DNA from: Bacteroides sp.
GTDB lineage: Bacteria > Bacteroidota > Bacteroidia > Bacteroidales > Muribaculaceae
Assembly: GCA_014802015.1 (NCBI GenBank)
Contig: JAAVDB010000011.1
Location: 16,159 to 80,158 of the forward strand
Length of the DNA: 64,000 bases
Reading direction: 5' to 3'
Below the pieces are notes generated by a model, which was not told where the DNA came from, did not search any database, and saw only the letters and a list, made by a program, of their open reading frames with translations. Shown in pieces: positions 33,830 through 42,320 of this stretch; the first letter of the stretch is position 1; the number at the start of each line of letters is the position of its first letter. The position numbers and the translations under genes were made by a program.

Positions 33830-35479
33830 ATGTTTAAGAATCAACCTGCGGGTCTCTATGTGCTGGCGCTGGCCAATACGGGCGAACGTTTCGGCTACTA
33901 TACGATGCTCGCAATCTTCCTGTTGTTCCTTCAGGCCAAGTTCGGACTCGACTCGGCCGTGTCGGGACAGATCTATGCCGGATTTCTGGCTCTCGTCTAT
34001 TTCATGCCGCTCGTAGGCGGCTGGGTTGCCGACAAGTGGAGTTTCTCAAAGTGCGTTGTGTCGGGCATCTTCGTCATGCTTGCGGGCTATGCCATCATGT
34101 CCATTCCTACAGCCATACGTTCGGACTCGTCGCTGGTCATACTGTGTGCCGCACTTCTCCTCATAGCCGCAGGCACAGGCCTGTTCAAGGGCAATCTGCA
34201 AGTGATGGTAGGCGACCTGTATAACGAAGCCCGCTACAGCGGACAGCGTGACGCCGCATTCTCAATCTTCTATATGGCTATCAACATCGGCTCGATGTTC
34301 GCGCCGATGGCTGCGACCGAGATGTGCAACATAGCCCTTAATGCAGCCGACCTCACATACGTATCCGCCCTCCCGGCGCTCTGTAACGGTTATCTGAGCG
34401 GCGCTGAGAACGGTGCCGAAATCGTGCAACTGGCCGCCGAGAACGGCATGACCGTTGGCAGCGACATCGCCTCGTGGGCGGCGGGTTACATCACCACACT
34501 GTCCACCGGCTACAGCTATGCCTTCGGACTGGCATGCATATCGCTGGTGGTAAGTTTCCTCATCTTCTCACTCGGCCGCCGCACATACGCACATATTATA
34601 AAGGACAGCAACAAGAAGAATCCCGAGGCCAAGGCTCAGACCGAGGATGGCCCTGAACTCACGCCTGCCGAGACCCGTCAGCGCATCACAGCACTGCTGC
34701 TCGTGTTTGCCGTGGTAATCTTCTTCTGGATGGTGTTCCAGCAGAGCGGCGCCACACTCACCGAGTTTGCCAAGAACTGCACATCGTCCGAGGCCTCCGG
34801 CTGGACCCGTATCGGATTCAACATCTGGGCACTCATGCTCGTGGTAGCCGTAGTGTACGCATGGTTCAGCTTAGTGCAGAGCAAGGGTCGCACCACTAAA
34901 ATCATTTCGGCTGTCATATTCATAGCCGCCATCTGCGGCATCGGTTACTGTTATCATATCACACCTGCCGTTGTCACCGGTCTGCAACCTCAGATATTCC
35001 AGCAGTTCAATCCGTTCTATGTAGTAGCGCTCACCCCCGTGTCACTCGCATTCTTCGGCTGGCTGGCCCGCAAGGGTAAAGAGCCCTCGGCTCCGCGCAA
35101 GATCGGTTACGGCATGGTTATGGCCGCAGTAGCATACGGTGTTATGCTCTTAGGTTCGCTGTCAATCAGCGGCACATCGGGTGCCGTGTCACCCAACTGG
35201 CTCATCGGTACATATTTCCTGCTCACGATCGCCGAGCTGCTCCTGTCGCCGATAGGCATATCGTTTGTCAGCAAGGTCGCACCTCCCAAACTCAAAGGCT
35301 CGATGATGGGCGGATGGTTTGCCGCGACAGCCATCGGCAACTATCTCGTATCCATCCCCATGCTGCTGTGGGGCAAGATACCGGTATATATGCTGTGGGG
35401 CGTTCTGGCACTGATATGTCTCCTGTCGGGAGCATTCATATTTTCGATAATGAAACGTCTCGAAAAGGTGTCGGAATAA
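33830..35479 (+). CDS. POT/PTR2-family peptide transporter
   Basis: 549 aa, about 14 membrane helices, proton-coupled di/tripeptide importer of the MFS. Motifs: ANTGERFGYYTM in helix 1 (ExxERFxYY-like proton-coupling motif in shortened form), VGGWVADKW in loop 2, and GTGLFKGNLQVMVGDLY, the POT signature. The second half carries FFWMVFQQSGATLTEFA, the second PTR2 motif. A tandem paralogue follows after a terminator; the proteins differ enough that different peptide preferences are likely. Confidence 0.93.
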   Translation: MFKNQPAGLYVLALANTGERFGYYTMLAIFLLFLQAKFGLDSAVSGQIYAGFLALVYFMPLVGGWVADKWSFSKCVVSGIFVMLAGYAIMSIPTAIRSDSSLVILCAALLLIAAGTGLFKGNLQVMVGDLYNEARYSGQRDAAFSIFYMAINIGSMFAPMAATEMCNIALNAADLTYVSALPALCNGYLSGAENGAEIVQLAAENGMTVGSDIASWAAGYITTLSTGYSYAFGLACISLVVSFLIFSLGRRTYAHIIKDSNKKNPEAKAQTEDGPELTPAETRQRITALLLVFAVVIFFWMVFQQSGATLTEFAKNCTSSEASGWTRIGFNIWALMLVVAVVYAWFSLVQSKGRTTKIISAVIFIAAICGIGYCYHITPAVVTGLQPQIFQQFNPFYVVALTPVSLAFFGWLARKGKEPSAPRKIGYGMVMAAVAYGVMLLGSLSISGTSGAVSPNWLIGTYFLLTIAELLLSPIGISFVSKVAPPKLKGSMMGGWFAATAIGNYLVSIPMLLWGKIPVYMLWGVLALICLLSGAFIFSIMKRLEKVSE

Positions 35480-35498
35480 CCGATTATCAACCTACCAG

Positions 35499-35538
35499 AC
35501 ATCCGGAAAGTGTTGCAAAACACCTCCCGGATGTTTTG
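35499..35538 (+). terminator. Terminator between the two POT genes
   Basis: ACATCCGG / CCGGATGT stem (with an inner GTGTT/AACAC stem) followed by TTTTG. The last T residues are shared with the -33 of the next promoter. Confidence 0.75.
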
Positions 35539-35565
35539 TATTACGGCTCTTTTATCGTAAATTTG
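35535..35565 (+). promoter_or_regulatory. Promoter of the second POT gene
   Basis: TTTG at 35535-35538, 19 nt, TAAATTTG at 35558-35565; ATG 33 nt downstream. Confidence 0.72.
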
Positions 35566-35597
35566 CACACCCTCTAAATCAAATCCATAACAACACT

Positions 35598-37121
35598 ATG
35601 TTCAAAGATCAACCCAAGGGCCTCATACCTGCGGCCTTGAGCAACATGGGCGAACGATTCGGCTACTACATCATGAACGCCGTGCTCGTGCTCTTTCTCT
35701 GCTCCAAATTCGGCTTGTCGGAAGAGACCAGTGCCCTCGTCTACTCGTTCTTCTACGCCGGCATCTATCTACTCAGCCTCGTGGGCGGTGTCATCGCCGA
35801 CCGTACCCGCAATTACAAGGGTACTATCATCAGCGGCCTCATTATTATGACCGCCGGCTATGTGATACTCTCCATCCCCATTCTGTCGACCTCCGACAAC
35901 ATGTCGTGGTTGCTGCCGCTCACATGCTTCGCACTGTTCCTCATCGCTTTCGGTAACGGCCTGTTCAAGGGTAATCTTCAGGCTATCGTAGGTCAGCTCT
36001 ATGACAACCCCACCTACGCCTCCAAGCGCGATTCAGGCTTCCAGATTTTCTACGTATTTATCAATGTAGGCGGCGTGTTCGCACCCCTGATCGCCCCCAT
36101 GCTCCGCAGCTGGTGGCTGGGTGTACACAATCTCACCTACAATGCCAAGCTCCCCGCTCTCTGCCACGAGTACCTGAGCGTCACCGACAATATGTCGATG
36201 GAGAACACCAACAACCTCTATGAGCTCATCACAGCCACCGGCGGCGATGCAGCAGGCGACATCTCGGCATTCTGCACACAGTATCTCGACGTGTTCAACA
36301 CCGGCATCCACTACTCGTTCATCGCGTCGGTTGCAGCAATGCTCATCTCGCTCACCATCTTCCTGGTGTCAAAGAAGGGTCTCCCCACTCCCGTTGCCAA
36401 GGCCAAGGAGCAGGGCGTACAGATCTCGGACGAGGAGCGCCGTGCAATGGCATCTGAGATACGTCAGCGCATGCTCGCCCTCTTCGCAGTGCTCGGTGTC
36501 GTGATCTTCTTCTGGTTCTCATTCCACCAGAACGGCACATCACTCTCACTCTTCGCGCGTGACTTCGTCAAGACCGACTCGATCGCACCCGAGGTGTGGC
36601 AGCTCATCAACCCGTTCTTCGTGATCGTGCTCACCCCTGTGGTGATGTGGTTCTTCAGCGCACTCAAGCGCCGCGGCATCGAGATCTCGACCCCCAAGAA
36701 GATCGGTATCGGCATGGGACTCGCCGGACTGGCATTCCTCTTCCTCGCCATCTTCTCCAACGCCATGCACTATCCTTCGGCCGAGACATTCCGCGCCCTC
36801 CCCGTGGCTGAGTCAAGCAGCATGCTCGCAGGTCCGTGGGTACTCATCCTGCTCTACTTCTTCCTCACCGTGGCCGAGCTCTTTATCTCACCCTTAGGTC
36901 TGTCATTCGTATCAAAAGTAGCCCCCAGCCACATGCAGGGTCTGTGTCAGGGTCTGTGGCTCGGCGCCACCGCACTCGGTAACCTGCTGCTGTGGATCGG
37001 CCCGCTGATGTATAACGCATGGCCATTGTGGCAGTGCTGGACAGTGTTCCTCGTAGTCTGCCTCGTGTCAATGGGTGTGATGTTCGCTATGGTCAACTGG
37101 CTGGAACGCGTCACCAAGTAA
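35598..37121 (+). CDS. POT/PTR2-family peptide transporter, paralogue
   Basis: 507 aa. Same plan as its upstream neighbour: SNMGERFGYYIMNAVLVLF, VGGVIADRTRNYKG, GNGLFKGNLQAIVGQLYDNP, and FFWFSFHQNGTSLSLFA. The shared N-terminus (MFKDQPKG versus MFKNQPAG) indicates an old tandem duplication. An internal region (about 175-260) before the second half is enlarged relative to canonical bacterial POTs, as in the neighbour. Followed after 15 nt by glycan-related genes that may be read from the same transcript. Confidence 0.93.
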   Translation: MFKDQPKGLIPAALSNMGERFGYYIMNAVLVLFLCSKFGLSEETSALVYSFFYAGIYLLSLVGGVIADRTRNYKGTIISGLIIMTAGYVILSIPILSTSDNMSWLLPLTCFALFLIAFGNGLFKGNLQAIVGQLYDNPTYASKRDSGFQIFYVFINVGGVFAPLIAPMLRSWWLGVHNLTYNAKLPALCHEYLSVTDNMSMENTNNLYELITATGGDAAGDISAFCTQYLDVFNTGIHYSFIASVAAMLISLTIFLVSKKGLPTPVAKAKEQGVQISDEERRAMASEIRQRMLALFAVLGVVIFFWFSFHQNGTSLSLFARDFVKTDSIAPEVWQLINPFFVIVLTPVVMWFFSALKRRGIEISTPKKIGIGMGLAGLAFLFLAIFSNAMHYPSAETFRALPVAESSSMLAGPWVLILLYFFLTVAELFISPLGLSFVSKVAPSHMQGLCQGLWLGATALGNLLLWIGPLMYNAWPLWQCWTVFLVVCLVSMGVMFAMVNWLERVTK

Positions 37122-37136
37122 TCAGACCGATTCCTG

Positions 37137-38042
37137 ATGGGCAGACTTGCAATAGTTACCCAATCATACCGTAAAGATATGCGGGAGTGTGAACTGCTAT
37201 GCGAAAGCATACAGCGGTTCGCACCCCCGCATATTCCACATTATATATTTGTCAACGATGAGGACTATGATCTGTTCCGCGCCAATCCACGACTGAATGG
37301 CAGCGAGATCAGACGCAAAGGCGAAGTGCTGCCGTGGTATATGTTCCGTTTCCCCATGCGCATATTGGGGCATCACTATCATCTCAGCCCGTTCACAATC
37401 CCCGTCAGAGAGTGGATCATTCAACAGATATGCAAATTAGGGGTCTTCGATGTGCTTCCGGATGACATCGACACCGTGATGCACGTCGACTCGGAGTGCG
37501 TGTTTCTGCGTCCGTTTGACGAAGACTCGGTGTCACGCATACGTCCCGACGGCGGTCGCGACTGGGTGCTGTACAAACGCATCTGGGAGGATGAACCGAG
37601 CCATGACGAATATATGAGTGTGGCACGCCGGTTGCTCCCCATCCCGGCTGACAATAAAATAGACGGATACACCTACATGGCGCAACCGACGATAATGGTT
37701 AAGGAGAATGTCCGCGACATGCTCAGACACATCTCGGCCTCATCGCTGTCAGGTGACTGGCGGCTGAAACTGAGCAACACCTATCGTTTCAGCGAATTTT
37801 ACCTGTACTGTCTGTATTCGGAATATGCCCTTAACATGCGCAACCATTATCTGACTGACACCCGGCTGTTGCCTGTCATGCATATAGCCCGGTTCGGTGA
37901 CACGGCCGGACTGGCACACAGCATCCGGGAAAAAATGTCGGAATATCCTTATCTCGGAGTATGTCTCCAGAAAGGCAACCGCAACGAGGCGACATCGCTC
38001 ACCCACGATCAGATACATGACACGGTGACCTCTCTGTTCTGA
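37137..38042 (+). CDS. DUF6492-like putative glycosyltransferase
   Basis: 301 aa, soluble. N-terminal LAIVTQSYRKDMRECELLCESI resembles the nucleotide-binding strand/helix of GT-A folds; VMHVDSECVFLRPF contains the DxE/DxD-type metal motif (HVDSE) around residue 115; YMAQPTIMVKENVRDML fits the acceptor side. I place it with DUF6492-type enzymes by this pattern, without a search. It is 8 nt from a hexapeptide acyltransferase gene, so the two probably decorate a surface polysaccharide. Confidence 0.65.
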   Translation: MGRLAIVTQSYRKDMRECELLCESIQRFAPPHIPHYIFVNDEDYDLFRANPRLNGSEIRRKGEVLPWYMFRFPMRILGHHYHLSPFTIPVREWIIQQICKLGVFDVLPDDIDTVMHVDSECVFLRPFDEDSVSRIRPDGGRDWVLYKRIWEDEPSHDEYMSVARRLLPIPADNKIDGYTYMAQPTIMVKENVRDMLRHISASSLSGDWRLKLSNTYRFSEFYLYCLYSEYALNMRNHYLTDTRLLPVMHIARFGDTAGLAHSIREKMSEYPYLGVCLQKGNRNEATSLTHDQIHDTVTSLF

Positions 38043-38050
38043 CTAAGATT

Positions 38051-38575
38051 ATGAAACGCAAATTCTTCCTTATATTATATTACGGATTTGCCACACATCT
38101 GCCTGACTCATATCTGCCTGTGATCGGCAAGATATGCAACCGCATACGCATCTTCTGCTGCCGGCACATATTTCACAAATGCGCCGACATCGACACGATC
38201 AACCGCAACGTGTATTTCGGCAACGGAGCCAGAATCGAGATCGGCGAACATAGCGGCCTGGGTGCAAATTCACACATTACCAACAACATCAAGATAGGGC
38301 GCGATGTGATGATAGCCCCCGAGCTGCACGTCGTGTTCCGCAATCATAATATCAGCGACATCAACGTGCCGATGCGAGTCCAGCCCGAACTGCCCGAGAC
38401 AACCGTCACCATCGAGGATGACGTGTGGATCGGACAACGTGTGATAATTCTGCCCGGGCGCACCATAGCCAAGGGGTCGGTGGTCGGAGCCGGATCAGTC
38501 GTGACGAAGGACTTCCCTCCTTACTCGATCATAGGCGGCAACCCCGCACGGCTGATACGTTCACGTCTTTCCTAA
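38051..38575 (+). CDS. Left-handed beta-helix (hexapeptide) acyltransferase
   Basis: 174 aa. Hexapeptide repeats run from about residue 50 (VYFGNGARIEIGEHSGLGANSHI) to the C-terminus, with the usual FRNHN His-containing loop, VTIEDDVWIGQRVIILPG and GSVVGAGSVVTKDFPPYSIIGGNPA. This is the maltose/galactoside O-acetyltransferase group as found in polysaccharide loci. The N-terminal 45 residues are basic and partly hydrophobic. Likely acetylates a sugar of a surface glycan. Confidence 0.88.
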   Translation: MKRKFFLILYYGFATHLPDSYLPVIGKICNRIRIFCCRHIFHKCADIDTINRNVYFGNGARIEIGEHSGLGANSHITNNIKIGRDVMIAPELHVVFRNHNISDINVPMRVQPELPETTVTIEDDVWIGQRVIILPGRTIAKGSVVGAGSVVTKDFPPYSIIGGNPARLIRSRLS

Positions 38576-38589
38576 ACTTGCACTGTTTC

Positions 38590-38620
38590 TTGTATATAGT
38601 GTAATTATTGCGTAACTTTG
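38590..38620 (+). promoter_or_regulatory. Promoter of the TonB-dependent receptor
   Basis: TTG at 38590-38592, 20 nt, TAACTTTG at 38613-38620. The ORF-track start (38618) would lie inside the -7, so it is rejected. Confidence 0.75.
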
Positions 38621-38647
38621 CGCGCCCAATCAATCACATTTTCCACA

Positions 38648-41008
38648 ATGCGCAATTTCTACGCCAAGAGTACCCTCAGGCTGGTAATGCTAACCCTGTC
38701 GGTTATCTTAACATTCAGAGCTGCAGCCGAAGAGTCGGCGACAGTCTATGCCGAGGCCGATTCATCAGCATTATCACTCGGTGAGGTTCGTATCACATCA
38801 ATCAAACAGTCGGCATCGCTGCTGCGTCAGCCAGTGACCGTCACGACCATCAACCGTCAGCAGATCGAGCGCTATAATATCACCGGTATGAAAGGGGTCA
38901 GCGAGATCGCACCTAACTTCTTCATGCCCGACTACGGGTCAAAAATGACCTCGTCGATATATGTCCGCGGCATCGGTGCCCGCATTGACCAGCCGGCTGT
39001 AGGTCTTAACGTCGACAATATCCCTTACCTCAACAAGAATGCATTTGACTTCGACATGTTTGACATCGAGCGTATCGAAGTGCTCCGCGGCCCGCAGTCC
39101 ACTCTCTACGGCCGCAACACCATCGCCGGACTCATCAACGTCTACACCCTGTCGCCAATGTCATGGCAGGGGGTGCGCGTCATGGCCGAGGGGAGCCTTC
39201 CCGCAGGCTACCGCGCAGGTGTGGGAGTGTACGCCAAGCTCGCTCCGCGCGCGGGCATGAGCATCAACGGTTATATCGCGCATTCGGGCGGATATTACCG
39301 CAACGCATATAATGGCGAATATGCCGACCGCACTACCGACTTCTCGGGCAGATGGAAGACCGTGTGGCGTCCCTCAGGCCGTCTGAATATCGAAAATGTG
39401 TTCTCGGCCGGACATGCCCGTCAGAACGGTTATCCATACGCATTTGTCGAGACAGGCGAGATCAACTATAACGACACCTGCTTCTACCGCCGCACATCCG
39501 TCACCGACGGACTCACCGTGCGTTGGGCCGGTGATAATTTCAGCATTGCGTCCATCACGGGCCTGCAATATCTCAGCGACAATATGACGCTCGATCAGGA
39601 CTTCCTGCCCGAGAGCTACTTCAACCTCACCCAGCGCCAGCATGACCGCAGCATCACGCAGGACATCGTGATGCGTGGCTCGAAGGGCAATTACTCATGG
39701 CTCGCCGGCGTGTTCGGGTTCTATAAATATGGCTCGATGGCCGCCCCGGTGACATTTAAGGAGGATGGCATCAACGAACTCATCCTCAGCAATGTCCGCG
39801 GCAATATGCCGTCATTCATCCAGCTCGAATGGGATGAGGATAATTTCCTGCTCGGCAGCGACTTCCGTCACCACGTCAACGGCGCGGCCATCTATCATCA
39901 GAGCTCGTATGACCTGGACAGATGGACCTTCGCGCTGAATATGCGGTTCGATTACGAGCACACGGCACTCTCCTATCACAATTACTGCAACACAGGAGCT
40001 TCGGGCACAGTCAATCTCCCGCAGTTGCCGCGCCCCATCGGCTTCACATTACCTGCCGAAATCGACCTCTCCGACCGTCTCAAGCAGTCATTCCGCCAGT
40101 TCCTGCCCAAGATCAGCGTCACATACAATCTCAAGAACTCGGCCGTATTCCTGTCAGTAGCCAAGGGCTACAAGTCGGGAGGCTTCAACACACAGATGTT
40201 CAGCAACTTCCTACAGGAACGTCTGATGACACAGATGCGCGACGAGGCCAACAACCTCATGCAGGGCATGATGGGCGGCATGGGCGGAGGTGGCGTACGC
40301 CCTACAGCCGAGGGGGATAATACTCCCGCCACAGCGGCTCAGGCAGGATATTCGGCCGACGACTATGTGTCGTATAAGCCCGAGACGTCGTGGAACTATG
40401 AACTCGGCGGACACTTCTCATGTGACAACGAGCGCGTCTACTCGACCTTCGCACTCTATTACATCGACCTTCGTGACCAGCAGGTGACGCTGTTCCCCGA
40501 GGGATTGTCCACAGGCCGACTGATGGCCAATGCAGGACGCACCCGTTCGTATGGTGCGGAGCTTACCATCCGTTACACTCCGACTACACGCTGGCGCTTT
40601 GACCTCGCATACGGATATAACAACGCTACATTCCGGCACTTCAATAACGGTAACGCCGATCTGTCGGGACTGCGTGTACCCAACACCCCATCCAACACAC
40701 TCTTTCTGGCAGCCTCCTACCGCCTGCCTGTCAGCGCGGGATGGGTGGACGCCGTGAGCTTCAGTCCCAATCTGCGCGGCACCGGCTCGATCTATTGGGA
40801 TGAGGAGAATATCTACCGCCAGCCCTTCTACGCCGAGCTCGGCGCGTCAGTACGTTTCGAGCACTCACGCTACTCGCTCGACATCTGGGGCAAGAACCTG
40901 ACCGACACGAAGTTTAACGTATTCCGCTACGAATCCATCGGCCACAACTTCATGCAGAAAGGCAAACCGGTGAGAGGCGGTGTCACACTGCGCGTCACAC
41001 TTGACTGA
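38648..41008 (+). CDS. TonB-dependent outer-membrane receptor
   Basis: 786 aa from the ATG at 38648, chosen because the promoter covers the ORF-track start. Signal peptide LTLSVILTFRAAAEE, then a plug domain (SIKQSASLLRQPVTVTTINRQQIE, SIYVRGIGARIDQPAVGLNVDNIPY, DIERIEVLRGPQSTLYGRN) and a 22-strand barrel ending LRVTLD. It has no carboxypeptidase-like N-terminal extension, so it is closer to siderophore/cobalamin/metal receptors than to SusC. No SusD partner. A Met/Gly-rich insert (LMQGMMGGMGGGGV) sits in an extracellular-loop position near residue 540. Ligand unknown. Confidence 0.92.
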   Translation: MRNFYAKSTLRLVMLTLSVILTFRAAAEESATVYAEADSSALSLGEVRITSIKQSASLLRQPVTVTTINRQQIERYNITGMKGVSEIAPNFFMPDYGSKMTSSIYVRGIGARIDQPAVGLNVDNIPYLNKNAFDFDMFDIERIEVLRGPQSTLYGRNTIAGLINVYTLSPMSWQGVRVMAEGSLPAGYRAGVGVYAKLAPRAGMSINGYIAHSGGYYRNAYNGEYADRTTDFSGRWKTVWRPSGRLNIENVFSAGHARQNGYPYAFVETGEINYNDTCFYRRTSVTDGLTVRWAGDNFSIASITGLQYLSDNMTLDQDFLPESYFNLTQRQHDRSITQDIVMRGSKGNYSWLAGVFGFYKYGSMAAPVTFKEDGINELILSNVRGNMPSFIQLEWDEDNFLLGSDFRHHVNGAAIYHQSSYDLDRWTFALNMRFDYEHTALSYHNYCNTGASGTVNLPQLPRPIGFTLPAEIDLSDRLKQSFRQFLPKISVTYNLKNSAVFLSVAKGYKSGGFNTQMFSNFLQERLMTQMRDEANNLMQGMMGGMGGGGVRPTAEGDNTPATAAQAGYSADDYVSYKPETSWNYELGGHFSCDNERVYSTFALYYIDLRDQQVTLFPEGLSTGRLMANAGRTRSYGAELTIRYTPTTRWRFDLAYGYNNATFRHFNNGNADLSGLRVPNTPSNTLFLAASYRLPVSAGWVDAVSFSPNLRGTGSIYWDEENIYRQPFYAELGASVRFEHSRYSLDIWGKNLTDTKFNVFRYESIGHNFMQKGKPVRGGVTLRVTLD

Positions 41009-41149
41009 CAGCCCGGTCCGCTGACAGACAAAACAGTTTCTAACATCTGTTGAGTATTATTATGATATACGGCTTTACACTGGCGCAATAATACTCGGCC
41101 GGTAACGTTTTTGAATGAGTAACAACAATGAAAACAGTTAGATAAATAT

Positions 41150-42097
41150 ATGAAAAAACATCTCCTTCTATCCGCTCTCATACTCCCTGCGGCTCTGGCG
41201 TTCACCTCATGTCTTGACACCAATGACAACCGTCAGGAACAGAATATAAACTACGGTGGCTCACTATGCTTCAACTACGTCACCGACATGCAGGATCCGA
41301 CGGCCGAATCGTTCGTGTCACTGTCACCGAATTATTCGTTCCTGATCGAATATTTCAGCGCGACAATGACAACGAGCATGTCCAATATCCGCCTCACGGC
41401 CGACGGCTCGCCGCTCACATTCAAGACCCCCGAACTCAAGGCATCCAACACCAACAACGGCAACACCATCTCGTGTAACGTCACCGATGTCGTACCCGAG
41501 GGTCAGACCCAGAGCTACGTGTTCGACAAACTCAACATCAACATCACCGAGCGCACTCTTGCCAGCTCAACGGGCGTGTACAAGTATTCTCCCATCTACG
41601 ACGTGCGTTACACTATCAACAACCGTTATAACGTAAGGGTACTTCCCGCTTACTATGACGTGGTGGGCAAACTGACCTCAACAGCTACAGGCACAACCGA
41701 CTCACACGAGGGCAAAATGTCGATCGTATCGCTGTCACTCAACCCCAACTCGTCTGCTCCCGCTACAGGTAAGGCCAAGCTTGAGATATATGACGTATCG
41801 TTCAAAGCCGACTTCACCGAGTCACGCATCATCGCCGAGGATATCCCCTACACCATCACCCCGTCAGGCGTGAGCATCCACACTGAGTCGGGCACAGTCT
41901 ACAAGATCAAGGATGTGACCGGCAAAGAGATACAGGGTGCAGGACTCTCGGATATCATCATCACCGTAGACGTACCCTCGGGTTCGACCTCCTTCTCTCT
42001 CCATGCCAATGTCACCGGTCTTCAGGGCGAAAATGATGCTGTCGACTATGATCTGTCAGGTCGCCTCCAGTATTATTACAACTCGACCTCAAACTAA
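41150..42097 (+). CDS. Surface lipoprotein, beta-rich, unknown function
   Basis: 315 aa. Lipobox LAFTSC (Cys20) followed by LDTNDNRQEQ, compatible with outer-membrane export. The mature part is a series of beta strands with an early NYGGSLCFNYVTD and internal RYTINNRYNVRVLPAYYDVVGKL. It follows the TonB receptor by 141 nt and may be its partner, in the way lipoproteins accompany receptors in Bacteroidota. No family recognised. Confidence 0.72.
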   Translation: MKKHLLLSALILPAALAFTSCLDTNDNRQEQNINYGGSLCFNYVTDMQDPTAESFVSLSPNYSFLIEYFSATMTTSMSNIRLTADGSPLTFKTPELKASNTNNGNTISCNVTDVVPEGQTQSYVFDKLNINITERTLASSTGVYKYSPIYDVRYTINNRYNVRVLPAYYDVVGKLTSTATGTTDSHEGKMSIVSLSLNPNSSAPATGKAKLEIYDVSFKADFTESRIIAEDIPYTITPSGVSIHTESGTVYKIKDVTGKEIQGAGLSDIIITVDVPSGSTSFSLHANVTGLQGENDAVDYDLSGRLQYYYNSTSN

Positions 42098-42218
42098 CTC
42101 AATTGTTAACATAGGTTAAAGTCACATATACCTTGAACCATCCGCCATGCGCCGTGTTATAATGATGTAGTTACTATTATTTGCACTGTGTTTTCATGGT
42201 ATTAGATTTAAGGTTAAA

Positions 42219-42257
42219 GAAAACGGGCCGTCGAGATGATGGCCCGTTTCTTTTTTC
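42219..42257 (+). terminator. Terminator before nadB
   Basis: AAACGGGCC (42221-42229) / GGCCCGTTT (42241-42249) then CTTTTTT. Confidence 0.9.
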
Positions 42258-42290
42258 ATGCAAACAGGTTATCTCTGACAAAAAATTATG

Positions 42291-42298
42291 TATCTTTG
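42291..42298 (+). promoter_or_regulatory. -7 element for nadB
   Basis: TATCTTTG, 23 nt before the ATG at 42321. Confidence 0.62.
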
Positions 42299-42320
42299 CG
42301 CATAGAAATATGCAGTGACC

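Noticed and set aside
38618-38647. ORF-track start of the TonB receptor
   Set aside because: It falls inside the -7 promoter element; the ATG at 38648 fits the promoter.
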